Notes: generated from the sequence alone by a model not told the origin. DNA of 64,000 bases from Hippea maritima DSM 10411 (GCF_000194135.1 NC_015318.1:1254501-1318500), one strand, 5' to 3'; shown: positions 28,564-39,838, counted from the first letter of the stretch. Program-made: numbers and translations.

Positions 28564-29651
28564 ATGTCCTTATTATAACAGGTGAAAGATCAGCAGAAAA
28601 TTACGCATCTCTTTTGGTAGATGAGTTAAATAAGCTGGGCAGCTTCAATTTTTTCAGTATATGCTCAGACATTCTGGATAAAAAAACGACAAAAATAGGT
28701 GACTATAGAGATATATCTATAATTGGGGCGAGAGAGGCTTTTGGGATATTAAAGAAAGCCATTAATCTTTTAGGTAAAGCAAAAAAGACCATAAAAGAGA
28801 AAAATATAGAACTTGTGATTCTGCTTGATTTTCCAGAATTCAACCTAAAGATAGCAAGATTTGCAAAGAAAAATAAGGCAAAAGTCGTATATTACATAAC
28901 ACCGCAGGTGTGGGCTTGGAGAAGATATAGGATAAAAAAACTCAATCAATATACAAATCTAACATTGCCTATACTGCCTTTTGAGAGGTTATTTTTTAAA
29001 TCAAATGGCCTAAAAAACGCCAAATTTTTCGGTCATCCAATAGTAGACATACTTCACAACAGAGTAGGTATTCACAAAAAAGAGAACATAATATTACTGA
29101 TGCCAGGCTCAAGAAAAAGCGAAATAGAGTTCAACTATAAACCTATGTTTGAGGCTGCAAAGCTTATCCATGAAAAATACCCACACTTTGACTTTGTCTG
29201 GATCTTCCCACAACACCTGAGCATGACCCTTGCCAACAAACTAAAAAAAGGTTATGATTTTATCAAAATTAAACACAATCCTTATAAGTTTATGGATAAA
29301 GCCTTCTATGGCATCCTAAAAAGCGGAACTACAACACTTGAAGCTTCGCTGTTTGGTCTTCCAATGACTGTTGTTTATAGGTTAAGTAAACTAAGCTATA
29401 GAATGGGAAAGATACTTATAAAAAACATCAAATATATATCTCTACCCAACCTGATACTCAATAGAGAAGTAGTAAAAGAGCTCATAGAGGATGAGGCAAC
29501 GGCTGAAAGCATCTTCGAAGATTTTGAAAGAATACATTTAAATGCGCAAATAAGAAAAAACATGAGAAGTGAACTGCTGAGTTTGTGGCAGATTTTAGGG
29601 GATTATCCCATAACACCAAAGATAGCAAAAGAGATAGCAAAGCTAACATGA
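28560..29651 (+). CDS. lpxB: Lipid-A-disaccharide synthase LpxB
   Basis: 363-residue GT-B glycosyltransferase of family 19. ITGERSAENYASLLV is a variant of the usual SGExSGD opening; YYITPQVWAWRRYRIKKL and LLMPGSRKSEIEFNY are diagnostic. Joins UDP-diacylglucosamine to lipid X. Four-base overlap with both neighbours. Confidence 0.95.
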   Translation: MNVLIITGERSAENYASLLVDELNKLGSFNFFSICSDILDKKTTKIGDYRDISIIGAREAFGILKKAINLLGKAKKTIKEKNIELVILLDFPEFNLKIARFAKKNKAKVVYYITPQVWAWRRYRIKKLNQYTNLTLPILPFERLFFKSNGLKNAKFFGHPIVDILHNRVGIHKKENIILLMPGSRKSEIEFNYKPMFEAAKLIHEKYPHFDFVWIFPQHLSMTLANKLKKGYDFIKIKHNPYKFMDKAFYGILKSGTTTLEASLFGLPMTVVYRLSKLSYRMGKILIKNIKYISLPNLILNREVVKELIEDEATAESIFEDFERIHLNAQIRKNMRSELLSLWQILGDYPITPKIAKEIAKLT

Positions 29652-30235
29652 AAATAAAGGCCTACATAATATACCTATCCTTAAAATTATACGGCAAAAC
29701 GTGCAAGATTGAGCTTATAAACGAAGGTTTAAGAGACTACAAGAAACCGGTTATCCTTGCATTTTGGCATGAGGTTATTTTGTTTACACCCTTAGCATAC
29801 GACAAAACAAGAGAAATAAAAATACTTCAAAGCACGCATAAAGACGGCGTTTTAGCAAGTATGGTTATAAACAAGTTTGGCCTAAAAACTGTATGGGGAT
29901 CAAGCAACAGAGAACCATTAAAAGCCTTTAGAAGCATGGTGAAAGAGATAAAAAGCGGCTATAGCATAGGCATAACCCCCGATGGCCCAAAAGGTCCACC
30001 GCGCAAGTTAAAAAAAGGCATTTTAGAACTTGCATACTTAACAAAGGCACCTATAGTGCCTGTAGTGGGTAAATTTTCAAACTACTTCAGAATTAACAGT
30101 TGGGATAAAATGATTATTCCAAAACCGTTCTCAAGAGTAAAATACATTCTAAAAGAACCTATTTTTATTTCATCAAAAGATGAATTCGAAGACAAAGCAA
30201 GACTAATTGAGAGAATACTCAATGAATCAGGTTAA
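29648..30235 (+). CDS. DUF374 lysophospholipid/lipid A acyltransferase-like protein
   Basis: 195 residues. FWHEVILFTP with STHKDG and the GITPDGPKGPPRKLKKG segment are characteristic of the DUF374 family related to glycerolipid acyltransferases. In lpx operons such proteins are thought to add acyl chains to lipid A in place of LpxL/LpxM. ATG overlaps the lpxB stop as ATGA; the longer frame from 29585 lies within lpxB. Confidence 0.85.
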   Translation: MKIKAYIIYLSLKLYGKTCKIELINEGLRDYKKPVILAFWHEVILFTPLAYDKTREIKILQSTHKDGVLASMVINKFGLKTVWGSSNREPLKAFRSMVKEIKSGYSIGITPDGPKGPPRKLKKGILELAYLTKAPIVPVVGKFSNYFRINSWDKMIIPKPFSRVKYILKEPIFISSKDEFEDKARLIERILNESG

Positions 30236-31220
30236 AGCAAAAAAACTACAAACCAAGTTAAAACCCCTCCTCATCCCGTTTTCTTTTATTTACGGGACAG
30301 CAGTAAATATAGCAGACAGCTATACACTTAAAAAAACCAAAAGGGAATTCCCAAAGCAAAAGATAATAAGCATAGGAAACTTGGTGGTTGGCGGTGTGGG
30401 TAAAACCCCTTTAGCAATAAAACTTGCAAACAGTTTAGCAAACTACGGAAAAGTATGTGTTATCACAAATAACTATCCATTAAAGGATAAAAGGGTTCAT
30501 TTGGTTTCCATAGATGGCAACATATTCAAAAAACCTCCCAAAGTGAATGACGAACCGTACATGATTGCCTTAAAGTGCCCGAATGCATCGGTTATAGCAT
30601 CAAAAGATAGGATTGCAGCCATAGAGCTTGCAGTAGGTTTAAATACAGACTTTGTTATTTTAGATGATGCATTACATGTAAATAACATAAAGAAAGATTT
30701 AGAGATTTGTGTATTTGATAAAGACAATCCATTTGGAGGCGGGTTTTATCTACCTGCAGGGCTTCTAAGGGCACCAAAAAAGGCAATAGATAGATGTGAT
30801 ATAAAAATATGCGTATCTAAAAATAAAACAGACAAAAAACCACCATTTGATTGTATAGAAGCAAACCTAAAGATTAAAGGTGTATTCGATTCAAATCATA
30901 ATCCAATAGACATCAAAGATAAAACTGTATTTGCTTTTTGTGGAATAGGAAACCCTCAAGGGTTTTTAAATACAGCAAGCAATACAGGCGCACAAATCAA
31001 AGATTATCAATTTTTTAACGACCACCACCAATATACAGCCTACGACTTGAAGATTCTGGAAAAGAAAAAAAAGCAGTCTGGTGCAGAGGTGTTTATAACA
31101 ACCCTAAAAGACTTTGTAAAATTAGAACACCTAAAGGATGTATGCTACATCGATATAGATTTAGAGATTAACTTAAGACTGGTTTTAAAGGAAGTATTAG
31201 ATGGACAAAAAAACATTTAA
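30222..31220 (+). CDS. lpxK: Tetraacyldisaccharide 4'-kinase LpxK
   Basis: 332 residues. P-loop ISIGNLVVGGVGKTPLAIKLA near residue 45, then DDALHVNN and LPAGLLRAPKKAIDRCD. Phosphorylates the lipid A disaccharide at the membrane. The ATG at 30222 overlaps the DUF374 gene by 14 bases. Overlaps msbA by 20. Confidence 0.94.
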   Translation: MNQVKAKKLQTKLKPLLIPFSFIYGTAVNIADSYTLKKTKREFPKQKIISIGNLVVGGVGKTPLAIKLANSLANYGKVCVITNNYPLKDKRVHLVSIDGNIFKKPPKVNDEPYMIALKCPNASVIASKDRIAAIELAVGLNTDFVILDDALHVNNIKKDLEICVFDKDNPFGGGFYLPAGLLRAPKKAIDRCDIKICVSKNKTDKKPPFDCIEANLKIKGVFDSNHNPIDIKDKTVFAFCGIGNPQGFLNTASNTGAQIKDYQFFNDHHQYTAYDLKILEKKKKQSGAEVFITTLKDFVKLEHLKDVCYIDIDLEINLRLVLKEVLDGQKNI

Positions 31221-32940
31221 AAGACTTTTACAATACCTAAAACCATATTGGAAAAGGCTCATCTTTGCCTTCATATGCATGATAGGCGTCGGTGGTCTAA
31301 GTGGACTTGCAGCATACTTGATAAAACCAGCACTGGATGGCGTATTCATATCAAAAAACAAGCAGATGCTTATGCTTCTGCCTATCGCCATAATGCTAAC
31401 CTATTTCTTCAAAGGGATGTTTACATACCTGCAGGGTTATCAAACCCACTATATAGCTGAAAAGGTGCTCTTTAACATACGCAATCAGTTATTTGAGCAC
31501 ATTGTATACCTACCAACCAATTTTTTTGACAAGTACCATACGGGTGAAATCATGTCGAGAATTCTCAACGACACCGAGCAGGTCCAAAACAGTATAGCCA
31601 ATGTAATACCAAACACGATAAGGGAAATATTTACAATAGTAGGCCTTGTAGTTGTTTTGTATGTAAACAACTACAAACTAGCCTTCATCTCAACGGTTGT
31701 ATTCCCTCTGGCTGCATACCCTGTTATCCATTTTGGCAAAAAGATGAAAAAAATAGGCAAAAGAAGGCAACTCTCCATAGCCAATATCACAATGATAATT
31801 CAGGAAACACTAACAAACATCCGTCTAATCAAGGCTTTTGCGACAGAAAAAAAAGAGGCGAATGAGTTTTTAGATGAAAGCGATAGATTCCTAAATATAA
31901 AACTCGAGGCAATAAGAATTGATGAAGCAACAAGTCCGTTAATGGAATTCATAGGCTCTGTGGGTATAGGCGTGCTAATTTGGGTAGGTGGATATATAGT
32001 TTTTAAAGACATGCTCTCCGTTGGTGGCTTCTTCTCTTTTATGGCGGCTCTATTTATGCTTTATAAACCCTTTAAAACAGTAGCAAAAGCAAACAACGAG
32101 ATAAACACATCCATAGCTTCAGTTGAGAGGATCTTTGAGATCATCGACACAGAAAAGGAAAAATACTCAGGGAGTATAAGATTTGAAGGTGTAAAAGACT
32201 CTATAAAATTCGAAAATGTGTACTTCTCGTATAGTGGCGATGATAAATACGCACTAAAGGATATAAACCTAACCATACCGGCAAAAAGCGTGGTCGCACT
32301 TGTTGGAGAAAGTGGCGGTGGTAAATCCACAATACTTGAATTAATACCGAGATTCTATGAACCAACAAGAGGCAGGATTACAATAGATGGCATTGATTTA
32401 AGAGAACTTGACCTTGTAACCCTAAGAAGAAAGATAGCTATAGTATCCCAAAGAATCATGCTATTCAACAGAAGCGTCAAAGAGAATATAGCTTACGGCA
32501 GGGAGGATTTAACCGATGAAGAAATCATAAAAGCTGCTAAGGATGCATATGCCCACGATTTCATAATGAAGCTCAAAGATGGATACGATACAAATTTGGG
32601 TGAGCAGGGTGTAATACTCTCTGGCGGTGAACGACAGAGAATAGCAATTGCAAGGGCAATCGTCAAAGACCCCGATATCCTGATATTAGATGAAGCAACA
32701 AGTGCATTGGATTTAGAGAGTGAGCAGATTGTTCAAAAGGCCCTAAATAATCTCATGAAAAACAGAACAGTAATAATGGCAGCACACAGAATATCAACAG
32801 CAATGATAGCAGACAAAATAGTGGTAATGAAAAGTGGTAAAATTTTAGCCCAAGGAAAACACAAAGAACTATTAGAAAAATGTGAATATTACAGAAAATT
32901 ATACAATCTACAGGCAAACGGTGATGCTGATATTGTATAA
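31201..32940 (+). CDS. msbA: Lipid A export ABC transporter MsbA
   Basis: 579-residue half transporter: six membrane helices (about residues 15-290), then an ATPase with Walker A GESGGGKST, signature LSGGERQRIAIARA and Walker B ILILDEATSALD. Flips lipid A core to the periplasmic leaflet; the lpxK and waaA neighbours support this over a drug exporter. Confidence 0.93.
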   Translation: MDKKTFKRLLQYLKPYWKRLIFAFICMIGVGGLSGLAAYLIKPALDGVFISKNKQMLMLLPIAIMLTYFFKGMFTYLQGYQTHYIAEKVLFNIRNQLFEHIVYLPTNFFDKYHTGEIMSRILNDTEQVQNSIANVIPNTIREIFTIVGLVVVLYVNNYKLAFISTVVFPLAAYPVIHFGKKMKKIGKRRQLSIANITMIIQETLTNIRLIKAFATEKKEANEFLDESDRFLNIKLEAIRIDEATSPLMEFIGSVGIGVLIWVGGYIVFKDMLSVGGFFSFMAALFMLYKPFKTVAKANNEINTSIASVERIFEIIDTEKEKYSGSIRFEGVKDSIKFENVYFSYSGDDKYALKDINLTIPAKSVVALVGESGGGKSTILELIPRFYEPTRGRITIDGIDLRELDLVTLRRKIAIVSQRIMLFNRSVKENIAYGREDLTDEEIIKAAKDAYAHDFIMKLKDGYDTNLGEQGVILSGGERQRIAIARAIVKDPDILILDEATSALDLESEQIVQKALNNLMKNRTVIMAAHRISTAMIADKIVVMKSGKILAQGKHKELLEKCEYYRKLYNLQANGDADIV

Positions 32941-34117
32941 CCTTCTGATTCTTTTTCTTTCTATTGCAGCAGCACCACTTATACTAATAAAATCAATCAC
33001 AGACAAACGTCTAAGATACCGCATAAAGGATAGGTTTCTCCCAAAAAGCATAAATGAAAAGGACTACATACTATTTCATGCCTCGAGTTTTGGTGAGACA
33101 AAAACCCTATTCTCTGTTAAGGAGTTTTTTGAAAAAGAACTAAACTCAAAGGTTGTCTTTAGCGTTTTTACTGATACGGCACATAAATTACTAAATGAGA
33201 ATGGAATATTGTCACCGATAGATTTTTATCCATTGTATGCTAAAATATTCAAGCATCCCCCTAAAATAGCGCTATTTTTTGAGACAGAGATCTGGCCGTC
33301 ATACCTAAGCTTTTTAAAAAAAAGGAACACTAAACTGGTCTTAATAAATGCTCGAATGTCAAACTCCACATACAAAACCTATAAACGTTTTGGTTTCTTT
33401 TTTAAAAGAATAATATCCGTGTTTGATTTAATTATTGCAAAATCACACGAAGACGCAAAAAGGTTTAAATATTTTAACACAAATACAATAGTATGTGGAA
33501 ATCTAAAACAGTACAAAAAACCCCAAAAATTCAACCCCGATAATCTTAAAAAGACCTTTTTGATTCAATCCACCAAACCTGTATTAACATTAGCAAGTTT
33601 TCACAAGGAAGAAATCGATATTGCAATTGAGATAATAGATAAACTGAGAAACGATTTTTTTATTGTTTTAGCCCCAAGACACCTTGAGGATGTACCCCTT
33701 TTTGAAAAACAACTGCAGTTAAATCAAATACCATTTTCAAATAGAACCTCAAAAAAACAACCATCTACAGTTTTGCTTTTGGATACAATGGGAGAGCTTG
33801 AAGGTATATACTCTTTTACAGATGTCTGTATTGTTGGTGGAAGTTTTCATGAAAATCTAAAAGGTCACAACCCTATAGAACCATTATTTTATAATAACGT
33901 CGTCATATGTGGCCCGTTTATGGAAAGTTTTTCTGAAGAAGTGGAGCAATTAAAAAAACTAAATATGATAAACCAACTAAAGGATACAAAAAGCAAAGAC
34001 TTAATAGAATCTATAAAAAAAAGTAAAAAAGTAGACTCATCTGATTACTTCAAACATTTAGAATATATATTAAATTGTTATCTAATCAATACAAAAAACC
34101 TACTTAAACATAATTAA
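32924..34117 (+). CDS. waaA: 3-deoxy-D-manno-octulosonic acid transferase (KDO transferase)
   Basis: 397 residues. N-terminal membrane anchor (ILYNLLILFLSIAAAPLILI), then ILFHASSFGETKT, FFETEIWPSYL, LINARMS and the nucleotide-sugar region with GGSFHENLKGHNPIEPLFYNN. Adds KDO to lipid A at the inner membrane. The ATG at 32924 overlaps msbA by 17 bases. The usual GEVxA of the family is GETKT here. Last gene of the envelope run; a terminator follows. Confidence 0.93.
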   Translation: MLILYNLLILFLSIAAAPLILIKSITDKRLRYRIKDRFLPKSINEKDYILFHASSFGETKTLFSVKEFFEKELNSKVVFSVFTDTAHKLLNENGILSPIDFYPLYAKIFKHPPKIALFFETEIWPSYLSFLKKRNTKLVLINARMSNSTYKTYKRFGFFFKRIISVFDLIIAKSHEDAKRFKYFNTNTIVCGNLKQYKKPQKFNPDNLKKTFLIQSTKPVLTLASFHKEEIDIAIEIIDKLRNDFFIVLAPRHLEDVPLFEKQLQLNQIPFSNRTSKKQPSTVLLLDTMGELEGIYSFTDVCIVGGSFHENLKGHNPIEPLFYNNVVICGPFMESFSEEVEQLKKLNMINQLKDTKSKDLIESIKKSKKVDSSDYFKHLEYILNCYLINTKNLLKHN

Positions 34118-34141
34118 ACAATCACTTTTTACTTGATTTTT

Positions 34142-34246
34142 TAGGTTTTTATTATAAAATGCCAAAAGAAGTTAAATTTTTCGCCTCACTCCCCCTTAAG
34201 TGGGGCCTCCCCCCTGTTTCTCTCGCCAGAGAGAGCCCTATTGAAC
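34142..34246 (+). other. GC-rich structured intergenic segment, possible small RNA
   Basis: Between waaA and the 3' end of mfd, markedly richer in G and C than its surroundings. Contains a TCTCTC/GAGAGA hairpin with a GCCA loop (34219-34234), a CCCC/GGGG hairpin around CTTAAGT (about 34192-34206) and a twice-repeated CTCCCCC. A TATAAA hexamer (34153-34158) lies upstream with a poor -35. With the terminator at 34247-34284 it could yield a transcript of about 120 bases. It does not fit SRP RNA, tmRNA or a known riboswitch that I recognise. Confidence 0.35.
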
Positions 34247-34284
34247 GGGAAGCACCCTGATGTGGTGCCTTCCGCTATTTTTTT
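34247..34284 (+). terminator. Intrinsic terminator after waaA
   Basis: GGAAGCACC pairs with GGTGCCTTCC (one bulge) around a seven-base loop, then GCTATTTTTTT. The T tract overlaps the last codons of the convergent mfd gene. Confidence 0.75.
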
Positions 34285-37200
34285 ATGGAATTGAATATAT
34301 CTATCAGGTTTCTATGAATGGTTTTGAGCCTTTTGCCTAAAAGAGGAAAAAATACAGAGGTTTCCGATAAAAATCTGCAATTTTCTAAAGATATAAGCTT
34401 GTCTGTATCTATGTTTGCATCTATATAAAACTCCACAATAACACCATTTTTTGAAAGCGATAACTTCTTAGCATAGACCTGCTGAGCGGCTATTTTTAAA
34501 GACGCAAGCAGAAAAAGATTCTCAACTGGTTCAACAAACTTGCCAAATCTATCTACAAGCTCATTTTTCAACTCTTCAAGCTCATCCTGACTTCTAATAC
34601 TTGCAAGTCTTTTGTAAATCTCAACTTTCTTCTGAGAGGATGCATATTCATCAGGAATATACACATCGAAGGAGTGCTTTATTTCAACTTCCCTCTGAGT
34701 TGGCTGACTTTTAAGTTCTTTGATAGCCTCCTCTATTAACGATAGGTAGGTTGAAAAACCCACAGATTTTATTTTACCGGATTGATCTTTACCCAATATA
34801 TTGCCATACCCTCTAATTTCCATATCCTTCAAGGCCAAATTGAGGCCAGAGCCCCTTTCTATAAACTCACTCATATACTCAAGCCTCTTTGTGGCATTTT
34901 CACTAAGCTTGCCTCTATAAAGCAGATAGGCATAAGCCACTCTGTCTCCCCTACCCACTCTTCCCCTAAGCTGATGCAAATCAGACAGACCAAACCTATC
35001 GGCATCGTCTATAATTATTGTGTCGACCGATTTTATATCCAAGCCAGACTCTATAATTGAGGTTGAGATGAGTATATCAAATTCACCGTTATTGAACCGC
35101 TCAAACACCGATTTTATCTGATTTTTGGGCATTTTTGCATGAACAATACCCTTTTTTGCAAAAGGAAGAAGATTATCTAACTCAGATTTTACCTTATCCA
35201 TCGTCTCTATGCTGTTGTGAACAAAATACACCCTGCCCTCTCTGGATAATTCCCTTAAGATAGCATCCCTAATAATAGATGATTTTCTCTTTGCTATTAT
35301 AGTTTCTATGGGCTTTCGCTCAAGCGGCGGCGTCTTTATCACGCTGATATCTAAAATACCATTAAGAGACATGTTGAGCGTTCTTGGTATGGGCGTAGCG
35401 CTTAAATAAAGCATATCGGCATGAGGATATTTGGACTTTAAATGCTCCTTAACTTTAACGCCAAACCTATGTTCCTCATCGATTACAACAAGACCCAAAT
35501 CTGCAAATTCTACATCTTTAGAATATACAGCATGGGTTGTTATGAGTATGTCTATTCTTCCCTGCTTAAGCCCCTTTAGAATCCTCTCCCTTTCTGATTT
35601 TGTGCTAAAGCGAGTAAGAAGCTGAATCTCCACAGGAAAACTTTTAAATCTATCCTTTAAGTTTTTGAAATGTTGAAGAGCCAAAACCGTTGTTGGAACC
35701 ATAAAAACAGCCTGTTTTAGATTAAACACGGCTATTGCTATAGCTCTTGCTGCAACCTCTGTCTTACCAAAGGAAACATCACCACATATTAGCCTATCCA
35801 TAGGCACATCTTTTGACATGTCATCCTTGACATCACTTATAGCCTTAAGTTGATCAGGGGTTTCATCATACTCAAACATGGCCTCAAACTCTTTAATCTC
35901 AAGCAGGTCAATATCATAGGGTTTTCTTTTTACAAGTTGTCTTTTTGCGTAAGTATTCACAAGCTCAGTTAAAATCTTCTTTATAGACTTTTTTATGCTC
36001 TCTTGATTTCTCTGCCACTTATTACTCCTTAATGAGCTCAAACCATCGCTACCGTGATAGGCAAGCAATGCGTCGCTGTTATAAACCGGCACATAAACCT
36101 TATCGCCCTCATCAAATTCAAGCTCAAAAAAATCTTCCTGTTTATCCTCAATTTTTATCTTTTTAAGTCCATTAAATTGCGCTATTCCGTATTTTTTATG
36201 AACTATCCTATCACCAATCTCAAACTCAACGTTTTTAGGTTTTCTAAAACGTTTAAGCGAAAATCCACCTTCAGTTAATCCAAAAAGCTCAGCAAAACTC
36301 ACAAACGCTATCTTGTTGTCCTTATCCCAAATACCTTCATCTAAATATCCGCTATCCAGATAAACAGCAGGCAAAAGTGCAGCCCTACCCTCTCTTAACT
36401 CCTTAAAAGGGATACCCTTTAAAGATAAAAACTCCTCAACCCTTTTTCTTCTTGTTTCTGAACCACACGCTATAATTACTCTATTGTCTTTGGACTTCTC
36501 CCTAAGAAGCTTCACTTTATCATCCATAGACAAAGATTCATTTATAAGCCTTGTTAAAGAAAAATCATTTTGAAATAACTCAAGTTTATCTAAAAATTTA
36601 GACACATCTATCCTTGGAGCAAATATGTTTTTATCTTCATAAAACTCTATAAGCCTATAGGCTGAATTGATATCATTCTCATCTATGTTGGCAAAACCTA
36701 CGAAATCCTCAAAGCCAAAATCGCTCAAAAATTCTCTATTTTCAAGCAATATATACCCAAATTCATCTTCTTTAGCTTTATATTCGGATGCAGGTAAAAC
36801 GACAGCCTCATCAATCGTCTCAAACGTCCTTTGGTTCTCCAAATAAAATAGCTTTATGCTGTCTACCTCATCATCAAAAAATTCAATCCTCATAGGTTTA
36901 TCATAAAAAGTAGAAAATAGGTCAATTATAGCGCCCCTTTTTGCAAACTCACCAGGCGCATAGACCATATCAACCCTCTTATAAAACAACTCAGAAAGCC
37001 TCTTTATAAATTCATCCAACTCTACAACATCGCCCCTCTTTATTTGGATAACCTTATCAATAAAACTATCAAAACTAATAACAGGTTGAATTAGTGCGCT
37101 TATATTGGTAAGAAAAACCAACCTTTTATCGGAATTGATAAGTTTATAGATAGAACTCAATCTATTTGAAACAAGATAATTCGAAGGTTCTATAGAAGAA

Positions 37201-37373
37201 TGAGGCGGGATTTCATAGCAGAAAAACTTGCATATATCCGACCCAGTAGAATTGAACTTAGAAAAATAGTTTATCTTTAGAGCGAACTTTTCTATCTCTA
37301 TATTATCCTTTAATACAACAATTGTATTTGCTTCGGTTTTGGCTATTTTATAAGCGAAAGAGCTTAAGCTCAT
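34275..37373 (-). CDS. mfd: Transcription-repair coupling factor Mfd
   Basis: 1032-residue translocase that removes stalled RNA polymerase and recruits UvrA. UvrB-like N-terminal part, RNA polymerase-interaction domain ([20 protein letters not shown]), then a RecG-like motor: Walker [10 protein letters not shown] (usually GDVGFGKTE), DEEH box [18 protein letters not shown], and [16 protein letters not shown]-terminal domain present. First ATG overlaps the rlpA stop by four bases. Confidence 0.96.
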   Translation of the reverse strand: MSLSSFAYKIAKTEANTIVVLKDNIEIEKFALKINYFSKFNSTGSDICKFFCYEIPPHSSIEPSNYLVSNRLSSIYKLINSDKRLVFLTNISALIQPVISFDSFIDKVIQIKRGDVVELDEFIKRLSELFYKRVDMVYAPGEFAKRGAIIDLFSTFYDKPMRIEFFDDEVDSIKLFYLENQRTFETIDEAVVLPASEYKAKEDEFGYILLENREFLSDFGFEDFVGFANIDENDINSAYRLIEFYEDKNIFAPRIDVSKFLDKLELFQNDFSLTRLINESLSMDDKVKLLREKSKDNRVIIACGSETRRKRVEEFLSLKGIPFKELREGRAALLPAVYLDSGYLDEGIWDKDNKIAFVSFAELFGLTEGGFSLKRFRKPKNVEFEIGDRIVHKKYGIAQFNGLKKIKIEDKQEDFFELEFDEGDKVYVPVYNSDALLAYHGSDGLSSLRSNKWQRNQESIKKSIKKILTELVNTYAKRQLVKRKPYDIDLLEIKEFEAMFEYDETPDQLKAISDVKDDMSKDVPMDRLICGDVSFGKTEVAARAIAIAVFNLKQAVFMVPTTVLALQHFKNLKDRFKSFPVEIQLLTRFSTKSERERILKGLKQGRIDILITTHAVYSKDVEFADLGLVVIDEEHRFGVKVKEHLKSKYPHADMLYLSATPIPRTLNMSLNGILDISVIKTPPLERKPIETIIAKRKSSIIRDAILRELSREGRVYFVHNSIETMDKVKSELDNLLPFAKKGIVHAKMPKNQIKSVFERFNNGEFDILISTSIIESGLDIKSVDTIIIDDADRFGLSDLHQLRGRVGRGDRVAYAYLLYRGKLSENATKRLEYMSEFIERGSGLNLALKDMEIRGYGNILGKDQSGKIKSVGFSTYLSLIEEAIKELKSQPTQREVEIKHSFDVYIPDEYASSQKKVEIYKRLASIRSQDELEELKNELVDRFGKFVEPVENLFLLASLKIAAQQVYAKKLSLSKNGVIVEFYIDANIDTDKLISLENCRFLSETSVFFPLLGKRLKTIHRNLIDIFNSIKK

Positions 37374-38113
37374 CGTTTAACTATACAGTATGAAATTACA
37401 ACTGGGGCAATGTATTTTAAGGCAAACCTCAAAGCGTCATCTTTAGAGTCAAAATTCCCCACAAGAACCCTATAAAATCTTTGCCCATTAACAATAGCTT
37501 TTACTATATAAAGACCCTTAACAGAAGAGTTAAGTCTATCCCTAAACTTCAATGCGTTACGTAAACTCCTAAAAGAACCAAGCTGTACGGCATAATCTGT
37601 AAAACCAACATCTATGTTTTGGTTAATTGTAATCTTATCAAGCTCATCTATATTTTGAGGTTTACTTTTGTATGTGTAACTATTTTTCGCATAGCTATTG
37701 CCACCTATAACAACGATTTTAACGGGGGCTGTCCCCGTACCTATCATTCCTATGTCCTTAGCTGCTGCATACGATAGGTCTATGATTCTATTTTTAACAA
37801 AAGGCCCCCTATCATTTATCCTTACAACTGTAGATTTACCGTTATTTAGATTTATCACCCTTACTATAGTATTGAAAGGCAGGGTTTTGCTCGCAGCTGT
37901 ATGATCGTACATGTTATAGACCTCTCCATTTGCAGTCCTTTTGCCATGAAAATTCGGTCCATACCACGAAGCTATCCCTTCCTGAGTATAACCTACAGGA
38001 ACACTACTCATCACATTATACGGATAATAACCGCCGCCTATATACCCTCCCCTATGCGTGCAGGATGTTAAAATAAGCAAAGCTATAGCAAAAACAGTAA
38101 AACGTTTAATCAT
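37370..38113 (-). CDS. rlpA: RlpA-like lipoprotein with SPOR domain
   Basis: 247 residues. Lipobox LTSC near residue 17; double-psi beta-barrel RlpA domain ([42 protein letters not shown]); C-terminal SPOR domain ([31 protein letters not shown]) that binds denuded septal peptidoglycan. Probably a lytic transglycosylase in cell separation. Overlaps plsC by eight bases. Confidence 0.93.
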   Translation of the reverse strand: MIKRFTVFAIALLILTSCTHRGGYIGGGYYPYNVMSSVPVGYTQEGIASWYGPNFHGKRTANGEVYNMYDHTAASKTLPFNTIVRVINLNNGKSTVVRINDRGPFVKNRIIDLSYAAAKDIGMIGTGTAPVKIVVIGGNSYAKNSYTYKSKPQNIDELDKITINQNIDVGFTDYAVQLGSFRSLRNALKFRDRLNSSVKGLYIVKAIVNGQRFYRVLVGNFDSKDDALRFALKYIAPVVISYCIVKR

Positions 38114-38735
38114 ATACCTTCTCTCTTACCATTTTCTCAATTTCTATATCTGAAAACTCTTTAGGGTCAATTCTATCTAATATGTTAACAGATACCCTGC
38201 CGCTGTTTAGGGCAAGTTTACCCACCGGCATAATATAGGCAGAGTTTTCTATCCTAACTGGATATATGGGCAAATCCCTCTTTTTTGCTATTAAGATGCC
38301 ACCCCTTTTAAAGGCCGTCTTATTCTTTCGTGTCCCTTGAGGAAAAATAACAACACCACCAGAGAAATCGGTTTTTACAAACCTAAGTAAAGCTGCTGCT
38401 GCTTTCTTTTCATTAGCCCTATCAACACCCACAACGCCAACATCCTTCATAGCCCTTCCAAGAAGCGGTATCTTGAAAAGCTCTTTTTTTGCTATCCAGT
38501 TAAGTTTGACCCTGCTACAATGATACAAAGCTAATATATCAAAATAACTTGAATGGTTAGGCATAATAACGAAGCGCTCATCCTTAAAATCCCCTCTACA
38601 TTCAACATCAATCTTAAACATATCTAAAACATCTACAACCCAGCGCCTTATAATATTTTCGTCTATTTCTTTCGATTTTACAATATACCAACCTGTAAAT
38701 AATGCAAATCTTATAAAGTTAAAAAACGCCTTCAT
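38106..38735 (-). CDS. plsC: 1-acyl-sn-glycerol-3-phosphate acyltransferase
   Basis: 209 residues. The acyltransferase HxxxxD box is [10 protein letters not shown]; the later block is [19 protein letters not shown], with an N-terminal membrane anchor. Second acylation in phosphatidate synthesis. Overlaps the histidine kinase gene by four bases. Confidence 0.92.
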   Translation of the reverse strand: MKAFFNFIRFALFTGWYIVKSKEIDENIIRRWVVDVLDMFKIDVECRGDFKDERFVIMPNHSSYFDILALYHCSRVKLNWIAKKELFKIPLLGRAMKDVGVVGVDRANEKKAAAALLRFVKTDFSGGVVIFPQGTRKNKTAFKRGGILIAKKRDLPIYPVRIENSAYIMPVGKLALNSGRVSVNILDRIDPKEFSDIEIEKMVREKVYD

Positions 38736-39838
38736 AGGATTATTCTAAATAAACTACCTCTTCTGGATGTCTCTATCTCTATTTTACCGTTCAATATATC
38801 AACAGCCTGTCTTACTATTGCAAGCCCCAAACCTGTACCATTCTTTTTACTTGTATAAAACGGCTCAAATATTTTAGATGTATCCTCTATCCCCTCACCG
38901 TCATCTTCTATGCTCAAAACAACATTGTCTTTTATTTTTCTTAGGCTTAAAATTACCTTGCTTTTTGCAGCCTCTATGGCGTTTATCAATATGTTAACAG
39001 CAACACTTTTAAGGAGATTTCTATCACTAACAATATAAAACTCCTCAGACTTTTTAAACAATTCAACATCACTACCCTTTAGTCTCGCATAAACCTCAAA
39101 CTCAACCTCTGAGACAAAATCTAAACTTAAGAATTTCTCTGGGTTGTAGTTTATAGTCCTCGTAAACAGAAGCGTATTATTAATTATATTATTTATACGC
39201 TTTATACTCATCATTATGTTATCAACAATATCCTTCTTCTTGCCGTCATCAAGTAGAGGCACCAAAAGTTCTATACTAGCAAGGGGATTTTTAATATCAT
39301 GTGCGATAGATGCCGCCATCTGGCCAATTATAGCAAGTTTCTCCTTTTTCTCGTTCTCCTCTTTGAGTTTTTCCATCTCCGTTATATCGCTAAAAACAAC
39401 AACGGCACCATCGGTTTTATCATCCTCTAAAACACATGAGGCCGAGATATTAAGAATCTTCCCCTCCCCTTTAACATCTATTGTTATCTTTTTGGAGCCT
39501 TTAAGATAATCTACAATATTACATGCAGAAGCTCCTCTAAGTTCATCAATAGCAAATATCTCTCCAAGATGTTTGCCCTTTGCCTGCTCCTCATCTATAC
39601 CAAAGACAGAACTCGCTTTTCTGTTGAATGTCCTAACATAACCATCTACATTAACAGAGCAAACACCTGTATCTATGCTTTTTAGTATATTTTCTAAATA
39701 CCTGCGATTACTCTCAAGTCGCCCCTCTAAAACCTCAAACTTACGTTTTAGCTGATTGTAGGAATTCTCCAATTTTCTGCTGGTTTGTATGACAGTCTCA
39801 AACATCAACTGGAGTTTTTTTAGCTTATCCTCACTCAC
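38732..39838 (-). CDS. PAS-domain sensor histidine kinase, soluble
   Basis: 368 residues without membrane helices. N-terminal coiled coil (about 1-50), PAS domain (ILKSIDTGVCSVNVDGYVRTFN), dimerisation box with phospho-His in SIAHDIKNPLASIELL, and ATPase with N box NILINAIEAA, G1 DDGEGI and G2 GTGLGLAI. Cytosolic location and the NPLASIEL sequence resemble FlgS/AtoS-type kinases that act with sigma-54 regulators of flagella, but no response regulator gene adjoins it. Confidence 0.88.
   Translation of the reverse strand: MSEDKLKKLQLMFETVIQTSRKLENSYNQLKRKFEVLEGRLESNRRYLENILKSIDTGVCSVNVDGYVRTFNRKASSVFGIDEEQAKGKHLGEIFAIDELRGASACNIVDYLKGSKKITIDVKGEGKILNISASCVLEDDKTDGAVVVFSDITEMEKLKEENEKKEKLAIIGQMAASIAHDIKNPLASIELLVPLLDDGKKKDIVDNIMMSIKRINNIINNTLLFTRTINYNPEKFLSLDFVSEVEFEVYARLKGSDVELFKKSEEFYIVSDRNLLKSVAVNILINAIEAAKSKVILSLRKIKDNVVLSIEDDGEGIEDTSKIFEPFYTSKKNGTGLGLAIVRQAVDILNGKIEIETSRRGSLFRIIL

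Noticed and set aside
34142-34284. SRP (4.5S) RNA or a riboswitch
   Set aside because: The conserved SRP loop sequence is absent, and no gene lies downstream in the plus direction for a riboswitch to control.
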